DNA of 39,478 nt, from positions 1-39,478 of IMG/VR virus record IMGVR_UViG_3300029319_000144; one strand, written 5' to 3'. The stretch comes from a virus. A program made the translations under genes and the position numbers. The notes beneath the pieces were generated by a model. It saw only the letters and a program-made list of their open reading frames with translations. It made no database searches and was not told where the DNA came from. Below, one piece after another: positions 32,691 to 39,478 of the stretch (positions are counted from its first letter, which is position 1; every line of letters starts with the position of its first letter).

Positions 32691-33065
32691 CTAATGTTTA
32701 CTACCAAAGTTTACTTTTATAATATTATTACCCAAATCCTGTGCAGTAATATTAACCTCTTCATTCTCTTGTTTTGCCTCATTTAAATAGTTCATTACCA
32801 TTTCGTGTCCCACTGATAGAACATAATCATTTTCACTATTCATAATCTCCACCATACCGTGACACATGACATGTGCAGGGCTGATCTCTTCTTTGCTTGT
32901 AGTATCATAGCAACGAACGTTTACACTTTCATTGTTCGTGCTATCAAGAACGATGTATAATCGTCCCTCCACTAATCCAAAAGACTCCTCTTCTATTCTC
33001 CGCTTTACATCGTCGGGGATAACGTCTTCTTCTTCTTTATTATATACAAAACCGTCTTCACTCAT
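32691..33065 (-). CDS. Hypothetical acidic protein, 124 aa
   Basis: The start is ATG 33065: AAAGGAG is eight bases upstream and the ATG overlaps the stop of the preceding endonuclease gene (ATGA). A longer frame upstream would run into that gene without a site. The product begins MSEDGFVYNKEEEDVIPDDVKRRIEEE and is acidic throughout, with a beta-like middle (GRLYIVLDSTNNESVNVRCYD) and no membrane span. No family is recognised. Confidence 0.65.
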   Translation of the reverse strand: MSEDGFVYNKEEEDVIPDDVKRRIEEESFGLVEGRLYIVLDSTNNESVNVRCYDTTSKEEISPAHVMCHGMVEIMNSENDYVLSVGHEMVMNYLNEAKQENEEVNITAQDLGNNIIKVNFGSKH

Positions 33066-33418
33066 TTCGTCCACTCCTTTGGGGGAACTTGCTCTGCCCA
33101 TTCAAAACCATTCTTTTCGGCCCACTGTGCATGGGTAGTCTTTGATCCTTTGTAAATTTTTTTACGCGAATTGGCAAACAAAAATTTAACTTCTACTTCA
33201 GGATTTTGTTTTTTAACGAGAAGGTGCTTCACGCGATCTTCTTGGCGTAATCTTCCTTTTACCTCTATGTAAAAGTTATGATCAGGTATATAAAAATCAG
33301 GAATGTATACACGAGGGGGCGGTTGAAATTCAATCTTGTGAGGTTCAAATTCAAAATCTATTTCTTGCTTCTCAAGTGACAGGGCAACCTGTGCTTCAAA
33401 TCTTGATCTAAAACGCAT
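33062..33418 (-). CDS. Endonuclease I (Holliday junction resolvase), T7 gp3-like
   Basis: In T7 this enzyme resolves branched DNA and degrades host DNA to supply nucleotides. The 118 residues align along the whole domain: FRSRFEAQV with E8, YIPDFYIP with D41, FYIEVKG with E52 and K54, then the long RVKHLLVKKQNPEV and RKKIYKGS motifs. All four catalytic residues of the T7 enzyme (E20, D55, E65, K67) are present. The first 12 or so residues of T7 gp3, which swap between subunits, are reduced here. The stop overlaps the next gene (ATGA). Confidence 0.94.
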   Translation of the reverse strand: MRFRSRFEAQVALSLEKQEIDFEFEPHKIEFQPPPRVYIPDFYIPDHNFYIEVKGRLRQEDRVKHLLVKKQNPEVEVKFLFANSRKKIYKGSKTTHAQWAEKNGFEWAEQVPPKEWTK

Positions 33419-33806
33419 TGTTATACCTGTAATCTCTAATGTCGTTGTGTGCTAACAGTTTAGCATACTCATTCTCAAAAAGCTTTTGATACTTTGGTGT
33501 AAGAAAGGAGATAATGATGTTAAATGATATCATTGGAAACACAACAACTCTTGAGGCCCTGCTATTTTCAAAGGCATTTGAAAAATCTACCTTTGCCATA
33601 CTAGCTTTGTTTGTATAATCTTCATCCTGCCACAAACCTTTATCTGACATATTGTGTCTGTATCTAATGGGTATGGCGTTCTTTCTACCTCTTATAGAAA
33701 CAAAGTCTGTAGCAGTGTCCTGCTTTTCTGTTTCAAAGTAAATGAATCTTGCGTAAGGGTTTTGATCTACCATAAAATCTGTGTAGCGTTCTGTGACTAA
33801 AATCAT
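33408..33806 (-). CDS. Hypothetical protein, 132 aa
   Basis: The start is ATG 33806, overlapping the exonuclease stop (ATGA), with AAGGAG nine bases upstream; frames reaching further upstream lie inside the exonuclease gene. The sequence MILVTERYTDFMVDQNPYARFIYFETEKQDTATDF continues with a beta-like YRHNMSDKGLW segment and a helical end. I do not recognise a family. It overlaps the endonuclease I gene start by 11 bases, so it may serve recombination or replication, but this is only context. Confidence 0.65.
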   Translation of the reverse strand: MILVTERYTDFMVDQNPYARFIYFETEKQDTATDFVSIRGRKNAIPIRYRHNMSDKGLWQDEDYTNKASMAKVDFSNAFENSRASRVVVFPMISFNIIISFLTPKYQKLFENEYAKLLAHNDIRDYRYNNAF

Positions 33807-34699
33807 TCTATCGTCTCCTTGACATACTTTGTATACCAAACTCTAGGTTTGTTTTCTGCTCTTGAGATAGCCTTGGGTTTATACACTGATTTAGGCCAAC
33901 AATGTTCTCTGTAACCACAGTAACCGCAGTTCTTATGCATTAATCTGTTGCCAGTTTTCTTTGTTTCTTTTGTTTTTCTATCTTTATAAATTTCTTCTGT
34001 ATCTGAAAAAGATTTCTTAAACGGATTATCACTTAACACTTCAACTATATTATCATGGCTTTTCTTCAAAGCCTCTGCCCTGTCCTCTTGCTGTAGCAAG
34101 GGGGCCTTGCATACCGCCCATTCTCCTGTGGCCTTGTTGATGGCTATCCACCCACCAAATTCACACCCTGCAGCTTCAGAATACAGGTAGCCCTGCGGCA
34201 CGTAGCCAAACACATCATCCGCTTTCACATTGTTGTAGCCACGGTTAGCAGCAAATTTCATAGAGAATGCCCCAGGGCTAGCACTCTTGATATCATAAAT
34301 CTTTCCATCAATCTTGATGTCATATGTTCCCTTTAAAGTAGTACCACCTATCTCTAGCTGTACTGGTTTCTGTTCCTCTTCAACATTGATACCTGCAGCT
34401 TTCATTACTGTTACTGCAATAGCTTCAATTATGTCTCCAAACAAAAACTTCATTACTAATGTGTAGTCAACATCTTCTTTGATATCATCTCTCATGCCCA
34501 TTTTCTGTTGGCACAGGGGCTTGCCTACACCTGACATTCTTATCTTAGGCCCTGTATCATCACGGCTAAATTGTCTTTCTAGCGCAGAGCCACACATCTC
34601 CTTAAATTCGTGAATGAGATGAGGGGGGATGCCCGAAGACTCCCCCCTTGACGCTGCTTCTAAAAAGAATTGTACTCTTTGTAGAAGCGTGTCAGACAT
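33803..34699 (-). CDS. PD-(D/E)XK exonuclease with Fe-S cysteines (Cas4/AddB-like)
   Basis: Of 298 residues, E92 (FGDIIEA), D127 (GTYDIKI), D136-I-K138 (DIKSA) and Q169 (VPQGYLY) form the RecB/Cas4-type nuclease site. C63 (PLCQQK) and C258, C261 and C267 (CGYCGYREHC) have the one-plus-three spacing of a 4Fe-4S staple, as in Cas4 and AddB. This predicts a metal-dependent DNA exonuclease with an iron-sulfur cluster that closes the domain. It follows the putative ssDNA-binding gene by a one-base overlap and precedes endonuclease I, so a recombination or DNA-end processing role is likely. No CRISPR genes are near. Confidence 0.88.
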   Translation of the reverse strand: MSDTLLQRVQFFLEAASRGESSGIPPHLIHEFKEMCGSALERQFSRDDTGPKIRMSGVGKPLCQQKMGMRDDIKEDVDYTLVMKFLFGDIIEAIAVTVMKAAGINVEEEQKPVQLEIGGTTLKGTYDIKIDGKIYDIKSASPGAFSMKFAANRGYNNVKADDVFGYVPQGYLYSEAAGCEFGGWIAINKATGEWAVCKAPLLQQEDRAEALKKSHDNIVEVLSDNPFKKSFSDTEEIYKDRKTKETKKTGNRLMHKNCGYCGYREHCWPKSVYKPKAISRAENKPRVWYTKYVKETIE

Positions 34700-35526
34700 T
34701 AGGCGGCACTCTCAAGGTCTTTGGCAACGTCCAAATCTTCCTTGAGTAATACGTTCTCTTTCTTCTCATTGTAGTCTTTGAGCACTCGATCATTCCAGCC
34801 TTTGATATCTTCCATGAACTCATTGAGCATGGTGATATCTTCCTCTGAAACTTTAATTGTTTGAGGTTTCTCAAACACTGGCGTGTAGTAGATCACTGAA
34901 CCATTTACATTACGCTTAGTTGCAAGCTTTGCCCTTTGACTAAACATAATCTTATTGCCAGGGATCTCACGAATGAAGTTAGCCACTGGCATAAAGGCAG
35001 AACCTCTTGCAGACCAAACAAAGGGAGTACCAGCAAGATTTACTTCCTCTCCATCCACTGTTTCACCTTTTCCTTTTGCTACTAAACCATACACAACTTG
35101 TGTAGCCTTGATGTTTTTCTGTCTTGCATGTTCAATAGAATTAGCAGGAAGGGCAGCAACCTCATCTTTTGATAGCTTACCACACCTGTCACCACCTGCA
35201 GTGTCAGGAAAATCGTCACTCAGAGAAGGTTGAAGAACTGTTCTTACAGACTCTTCAGGGTTCTCATTGTTATAAAAGTCGTAACCATAGTAACGAACAA
35301 AGAAGCGCACCTCTACATCTTTTGTGTACACACTCTTTCCATTCACCTTAAACCTGTAAGACCCCTTTGGTAGCACATCACCATTGGTGTTTTCGTTCTG
35401 TTGTTCAATGGCTAACCGTGGGTAGCCCTGAGATACATTGCTATTAGATGTGTCCTTTTGTCCAATCATCTCAGCAATTTTTGCCATGTTTGCTTCTATA
35501 TCATCAATTTTTACAAGATCAGCCAT
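34699..35526 (-). CDS. Putative single-stranded DNA-binding protein
   Basis: The 275-residue product lies between the polymerase and exonuclease genes, the usual place for a phage SSB. It has a helical start, a central beta-rich domain (YRFKVNGKSVYTKDVEVRFFVRYYGYDFY, about 57-85, and AFMPVANFIREIPGNKIMF) and a helical, acidic C-terminus ending DVAKDLESAA. An acidic C-terminal tail is typical of phage SSBs such as T7 gp2.5. No zinc motif or exact family signature is visible. The stop overlaps the next ATG by one base. Confidence 0.5.
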   Translation of the reverse strand: MADLVKIDDIEANMAKIAEMIGQKDTSNSNVSQGYPRLAIEQQNENTNGDVLPKGSYRFKVNGKSVYTKDVEVRFFVRYYGYDFYNNENPEESVRTVLQPSLSDDFPDTAGGDRCGKLSKDEVAALPANSIEHARQKNIKATQVVYGLVAKGKGETVDGEEVNLAGTPFVWSARGSAFMPVANFIREIPGNKIMFSQRAKLATKRNVNGSVIYYTPVFEKPQTIKVSEEDITMLNEFMEDIKGWNDRVLKDYNEKKENVLLKEDLDVAKDLESAA

Positions 35527-35530
35527 AGAT

Positions 35531-37063
35531 TTATATCTCCTCTAAATTTAACCAATCACGCCCAATTTTTAGTTCGATGTCTATGGGCATATCGAACACT
35601 AAGTCATAACGCACTTTACATTCGTCAGATATACATAACATACACTCCTTCATTAAGTCAACCATTTGTTCTTTCTCTTGTGGATGTACGTCCATTACAA
35701 GAGAGTCATGCACAGTATTGATTAGCAAGCTTTGTACACCTTGCTTATTTAACTCACGTAATCTTTTGTGCAACTTTATCAAAGCTAGGGGCAACAGGTC
35801 TGCCGTAGCAAAACCCTGTACAGGATAGTTCTTGATTGCAGTGGCGTTTGTTGCCGTGCCTCGTGAAGTAAACTTTGCAAACTTAAACGCATACTCACGA
35901 CCAGATGGAAGAACTACTTTCTTGGTTCTAACAGCTTCATTCTGCAGATCCTCATGCCATTGTGTGATCCCAGAATACTTTTCTTTAAATGCAGAGTAGT
36001 ATCTCATTTGCTTGTCAGTGCCAAGTATTCCTCCGTACAACGGTTTAAAAGTATGCGACTTTGCCTCTTGTCTTGAGACACCCATCACTGATGCTGTATA
36101 ACTGTGTACATCAAAACCGTCAGTAACTTCTTTGTATATAGTTTCATCTTTAGATAGGAAACCTGCCACACGAAACTCTAGCTGAGAGTAATCACCTTCT
36201 AGTATGTAACCATCCTCAAACCTAGATACAATTGCCTCTCTTGCAGGGAAGGTATTACCCCTGGGCATGTTTTGAAAGTTAGGCTTACTAGATGATAGTC
36301 TACCTGTAGCTGTTATACACTGATTAAACTGTGGATGAATGAACCCACGAGAGTCTTGAAACTTACCCAAACTGTCAACGAATGTATTGAGATACGTTCT
36401 TATCTTAGAATATCTTGTGTACTTTTCCACAAAATCGTGGGCTAATCCAGTTAGCTCCGGTAGTATCTGCTCCAAAGTTTCTTTGTCTGTTTTAAATCCT
36501 GCCGCACAAGTGTCTTCAACGCCACGAGGTATTACACGTAGCCCTGCCGCTTCGTTGATTGGTTCGTAGCAAACACCTGTTCCTAGACAAGTCTTACACT
36601 TAGTCTTGTGTTCACTGAGCTTACCCGACTTCAGCTTCTTGTTATAAAACCCTAGCCCTTTACAATCAGGACATTGTTTTCCTATGGTCTTTCTTTCTAC
36701 AGGGGCTAGAAGTTTTACGTGAGAGTTAAATGCTTGCGGAGACATTCTAGTTTTATACTTAGGCTTTCTAGTATTACCACGTAATTCTGACCCTATGTTA
36801 AATACAGACTTCCACTCATTCTTGTCGGTAACTTTTCTTGAATAAATAAGAATACTACGATCATCAGGGCTGTCAAGATTGATGGGAGTGTCGCCCATAA
36901 CTTGTGATACAATCTTTTTTAGATCCTGCTGTAAACCACGATATTCCTGTTCGTATGTTTGTTGTATTTTATCTAAATTTTCGTTGGATATCTTTATGCC
37001 ATGACGCTCCATGTCAATAAGAGCATCTGTTAGCTCCATGCTCATCTTAGCAACTTTAAGCAT
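35531..37063 (-). CDS. polA: DNA polymerase, family A, with DnaJ-like zinc module
   Basis: This is the phage replicative polymerase domain. Motif A is GDYSQLEFRV with D291; motif B is R331, K335, F339 and Y343 (the E. coli Phe762 position is Phe); motif C is VHDS with H452 and D453, where Ser replaces the usual Glu. Ahead of the palm, C131-x-x-C134-x-G-x-G and C156-x-x-C159-x-G-x-G form a DnaJ-type cysteine pair, likely a zinc site, as reported for HMO-2011-type polymerases. The proofreading domain is a separate gene upstream. The ATG has GGAGGG eight bases before it inside the exonuclease end, with an 8-base gene overlap. Confidence 0.93.
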   Translation of the reverse strand: MLKVAKMSMELTDALIDMERHGIKISNENLDKIQQTYEQEYRGLQQDLKKIVSQVMGDTPINLDSPDDRSILIYSRKVTDKNEWKSVFNIGSELRGNTRKPKYKTRMSPQAFNSHVKLLAPVERKTIGKQCPDCKGLGFYNKKLKSGKLSEHKTKCKTCLGTGVCYEPINEAAGLRVIPRGVEDTCAAGFKTDKETLEQILPELTGLAHDFVEKYTRYSKIRTYLNTFVDSLGKFQDSRGFIHPQFNQCITATGRLSSSKPNFQNMPRGNTFPAREAIVSRFEDGYILEGDYSQLEFRVAGFLSKDETIYKEVTDGFDVHSYTASVMGVSRQEAKSHTFKPLYGGILGTDKQMRYYSAFKEKYSGITQWHEDLQNEAVRTKKVVLPSGREYAFKFAKFTSRGTATNATAIKNYPVQGFATADLLPLALIKLHKRLRELNKQGVQSLLINTVHDSLVMDVHPQEKEQMVDLMKECMLCISDECKVRYDLVFDMPIDIELKIGRDWLNLEEI

Positions 37064-37613
37064 ACAGAAAATCCCTCCAAGTTGTTTTCATATCAATTAT
37101 TTGTTTGTCGGCTAGTTGTTTTGTTATCTGCACATCGGCGTCACAGTATTCTTTAACTAACTGCCAAGGTACATCTTCATATGATAAACCTTTGTCGAGG
37201 TGCTCCTGTATGAGATCGGTGCGTTTACTATCTAAACTACGCCTAGCACAACACTCTGCAAGGCTAAGTGACTGCTTTTCTCCACGGCATAAAAGGTACT
37301 CTGCAACCATTGTATCAAAAAGATTGCCCTCGTACTTGAAGTTGCACTCTCTCATCCAAGTAAGATCAAACTTAATGTTGTGTCCTACAAGGATGTCAGT
37401 GGCATATAAAGTATCTTGCACTATTTTAAATGCGTTCTTATGAGGCTCTCTCTCATTGTGATGAAAGAAACACCCTGCTATCTCTGTGGCATAATCTTCT
37501 GTGCTAAACGAGAACCATCCTATGTAAACAAGTTGATCTTCAAAAAATGGTGAGGAGACCACATTTCTTTTCTTATCAAAAGTAGTCTCAATGTCGATTG
37601 TAGTAACAATCAT
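37056..37613 (-). CDS. 3'-5' exonuclease (proofreading), DEDDy family
   Basis: The 185 residues contain the Exo I motif TIDIETT (D7, E9), Exo II GHNIKFDL (D83) and Exo III YCDAD (Y156, D160), the DEDDy set. It ends shortly after the domain, so the proofreading part of the polymerase is made as a separate protein, with the polymerase starting 8 bases before the stop in another frame. The two probably act together. Expression is coupled with the helicase gene ahead of it (4-base overlap). Confidence 0.92.
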   Translation of the reverse strand: MIVTTIDIETTFDKKRNVVSSPFFEDQLVYIGWFSFSTEDYATEIAGCFFHHNEREPHKNAFKIVQDTLYATDILVGHNIKFDLTWMRECNFKYEGNLFDTMVAEYLLCRGEKQSLSLAECCARRSLDSKRTDLIQEHLDKGLSYEDVPWQLVKEYCDADVQITKQLADKQIIDMKTTWRDFLYA

Positions 37614-38800
37614 AAGAAGATGTCCCTATCTCCATCACGTCTCAGAACAATTGATCCGTGATAGCCGTTTATTTTATTCTTTGAGAACTTTAGTGTGCGA
37701 AATTCTTCATGCTCCGCAACCCCTATACCTATGATGATGTCAGCCTCTCCTGCCTTGCCTGTCTTACTTCCGTCCAGCATGGAGTAATCAATTACTTCTC
37801 GATTGTGTGCTTCATATGAAGCTTGAGAAACTGCCCACACCGCCACATTGTTTCTTTTTGCTAGTTCACGACTACGAGCATACAATTCTTTTAAACGCTC
37901 ATCTCCACGAGAGAACTCTCCATCTACTCGTACCTTGTCAAGCTGATCTACAAAAACTACGTCAACTTCATTTCTAAAACAATAATCCTCAATCTCTTGT
38001 ATGCTTGTACCCACACAGTCCATAAATGTAGCGTATGGTAAAACTTTGTCTCTGTAGTCCTTTATAAACTTTTCCTTATCCAAAAGGATTTCTTGTCGAG
38101 ATAGTTCAAGAATTGATTTGGCAACTCTCATGCGTGTCTTGCGTACTGGTTCCTCGTTGCCCCAATAGGCTACCTTGAAGTTGTTCTTCACATACCAACC
38201 ACACAACCACGCAGCGAATGAAGTTTTCCCTATCTCAGGTCTTGCAAAAATTACCCCAAGGTTTTGTCGGTCTATGCCTGTCACATGATCTCTTATCTGT
38301 GCAGGAAACTTAAACTCAGGTTCTTTTTCAAACTCCTCAAGGCTAGTCTCTATGTCTTCCTTGAGCACAGTGTATGTTTTTGATACCTTCACCTCGTTGT
38401 TCTTCAAATCTTCTACAGAAGAGAGAAGAGGACTAGTATCGCCAGATTTACCCAAAAAGATGTCAAGTGCTTGTTCTCCTATTTGTTTAGCCTTTGTTCT
38501 TTTCCAAAAGTTGTGTAAGATGTCAGCAACAAGATTGTCATTTACTTTCACTTGTCTTAAAGAATTTATGTCTCTCTCTACTCGTAGCCTTGTTGCCTCT
38601 GGCATAGCAGGGTTTGCATCTCTATGGTACAACATTAAATCTTCTACAGAAATGTCTCCCTCATAAAGCTTATGCAAATTATTTACTGTATCAATAATTG
38701 ATCCTATTTCTTTTGGAAAGTACTCCTTCTTCACTAAAGATGCCACTCGATTATAGTTGTCTTTCTTTAGACAAGCAACTATCACAGATTTATCAATCAT
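37610..38800 (-). CDS. Replicative DNA helicase, DnaB-like
   Basis: The 396-residue protein has an N-terminal helical part (about 1-150) and a RecA-like ATPase: Walker A ARPEIGKTS (186-194, with Ala at the usual first Gly), YWGNEEP (212-218) and Walker B VVFVDQLDKV (281-290). SQAS follows at 325-328, then a late region DIIIGIGVAE and LKFSKNKINGYHGS. This fits DnaB/T7 gp4-type hexameric helicases that unwind the fork. The primase domain is a separate upstream gene, which overlaps it by 8 bases. Confidence 0.9.
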   Translation of the reverse strand: MIDKSVIVACLKKDNYNRVASLVKKEYFPKEIGSIIDTVNNLHKLYEGDISVEDLMLYHRDANPAMPEATRLRVERDINSLRQVKVNDNLVADILHNFWKRTKAKQIGEQALDIFLGKSGDTSPLLSSVEDLKNNEVKVSKTYTVLKEDIETSLEEFEKEPEFKFPAQIRDHVTGIDRQNLGVIFARPEIGKTSFAAWLCGWYVKNNFKVAYWGNEEPVRKTRMRVAKSILELSRQEILLDKEKFIKDYRDKVLPYATFMDCVGTSIQEIEDYCFRNEVDVVFVDQLDKVRVDGEFSRGDERLKELYARSRELAKRNNVAVWAVSQASYEAHNREVIDYSMLDGSKTGKAGEADIIIGIGVAEHEEFRTLKFSKNKINGYHGSIVLRRDGDRDIFL

Positions 38801-39478
38801 CTAGTCTTAATATCCTCTTTGCTTCTGTTTCGTCCAAACGTTTTAAATCTCTTGGTAGTACGCGAATTTGTACATCTTCCATGTTCCACTGTAGTGTGTG
38901 TGAAATGTTTACAGCTTTGTCAGTGGCATCCTCATCAACAGCCACTATAACTTTATTGTAAGATGTAAGTCGATTAGCACATTCCTCAGATAAACTTGTA
39001 CCCATCATCGCTACACCTGTAGCAAAACTAGACACAGCCACTGCAGATGCACAATCCTCTACTAACACTGCTGTATCAAAGTCACCACAAATAAATGGTA
39101 CATTAGATTTACCATACCTGTACCACTTTGGTAACTCGTTACCCAAGGCCCTACCTGCAGCGTCAACTACCACTCCATCTTCTTTTACTACAAACACTAT
39201 TCTATTTTTCTTAAAGTCATAGCGAATGTCAGCACGATCAGACCTCCACGCCTTGAGACAATGATTGTCCTGTAGATACTTGAGTTGTTTAATATCTAAA
39301 TCGAGTCTCCAAAACTTTTCATGATGTTCAACTCCTAGATTAAAGTTTGTATTAACAAAACTACGAGAGTCTTCACTAAATGAATGTTCAGATAGCCCCT
39401 TTTTTATTACTCCACCTTTGGTACACTCAGAATGAAAACAATAATACTTAATACAATCACCAAAATTAGTTACTGATA
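38793..39478 (-). CDS. DNA primase (zinc-binding and Toprim), 5'-truncated
   Basis: The frame is open from the window end (39478) to the stop at 38793, 228 codons including the stop. An apparent GTG start at 39197 is only an internal valine codon: in-frame coding continues upstream. Near the visible N-terminus, C-I-K-Y-Y-C-F-H-S-E-C (39425-39455) is a remnant of a T7-type zinc ribbon. Residues VLVEDCASAVAV hold the Toprim Glu and IVAVDEDATDKA the Toprim DxD. The product makes RNA primers at the fork, paired with the neighbouring helicase gene (8-base overlap). The start and the first zinc residues lie outside the window. Confidence 0.88.
   Translation of the reverse strand, partial: SVTNFGDCIKYYCFHSECTKGGVIKKGLSEHSFSEDSRSFVNTNFNLGVEHHEKFWRLDLDIKQLKYLQDNHCLKAWRSDRADIRYDFKKNRIVFVVKEDGVVVDAAGRALGNELPKWYRYGKSNVPFICGDFDTAVLVEDCASAVAVSSFATGVAMMGTSLSEECANRLTSYNKVIVAVDEDATDKAVNISHTLQWNMEDVQIRVLPRDLKRLDETEAKRILRLDD

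Noticed and set aside
33803-34699. Cas4-like nuclease as part of a phage CRISPR system
   Set aside because: No repeats or other cas genes are seen; the neighbours are replication and recombination genes, where such exonucleases are common in phages.
37056-37063. Exonuclease-polymerase split as a sequencing frameshift
   Set aside because: The polymerase ATG has a well-spaced GGAGGG and typical 8-base overlap as at other junctions here, so a true split is more likely; noted as a point to verify by reads.
38793-39197. A complete 134-aa Toprim protein starting at 39197
   Set aside because: The putative start is a GTG within a frame that continues open to the window end with a zinc-ribbon-like segment; the gene is a truncated primase.

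Overview
The window is most of the genome of a tailed, podovirus-like phage, probably a marine one. It is AT-rich and very densely packed, with no gene-free stretch above about 90 bases. I see no tRNA, integrase, CRISPR array or insertion sequence. The closest relationship I can argue from sequence is to the HMO-2011-type phages, whose known hosts are marine alphaproteobacteria. The basis is a family A DNA polymerase with a DnaJ-like CxxCxGxG zinc module, together with a class I ribonucleotide reductase, a T7-type endonuclease I and a P22-like coat protein. The host is inferred and cannot be read from the window. Both ends cut through genes, so early or regulatory genes (and any phage RNA polymerase) must lie outside.

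Left arm, + strand, 1-28206 (virion assembly and lysis). A truncated small membrane protein comes first, then the large terminase, a 69-aa protein and the portal. An unknown 576-aa protein and a SleB-like peptidoglycan hydrolase follow. Next is a scaffold / major capsid / decoration block, preceded by two tandem hairpins and closed by an intrinsic terminator. A 2OG-Fe(II) oxygenase then precedes the tail genes: a gatekeeper carrying inserted beta domains, a nozzle-like protein and a 948-aa fibre with an internal duplication. A run of small proteins leads to a series of large, helix-rich proteins (654, 235, 204, 796 and 1427 aa) that are probably ejected internal virion proteins. The arm ends with small membrane proteins, including an EF-hand two-TM protein and a three-TM holin.

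Right arm, - strand, 39478-28199 (DNA metabolism). In transcription order it encodes: primase (truncated), DnaB-type helicase, separate 3'-5' exonuclease, family A polymerase with zinc module, a putative ssDNA-binding protein, an Fe-S PD-(D/E)XK exonuclease, an unknown protein, endonuclease I, another unknown and a DUF6378-like protein. NrdA, two small membrane-type proteins, NrdB, a DUF6356-like membrane protein, a PD-(D/E)XK-like nuclease and a 73-aa protein complete it. Almost every junction overlaps or is within 10 bases, implying one long translationally coupled message.

The arms converge at about 28.2 kb, where the last genes overlap by 8 bases and a strong + strand terminator lies inside the opposing gene. 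Together the genes give a lytic programme: host DNA processing and dNTP supply (endonuclease I, exonuclease, NrdAB), replication, packaging into a scaffolded capsid, tail assembly and holin-triggered lysis. The points most worth following up are the covarying tandem hairpins before the scaffold gene, the synonymously saturated fibre duplication, the split polymerase with zinc module, the EF-hand lysis-cassette protein and the membrane proteins placed between the reductase genes.
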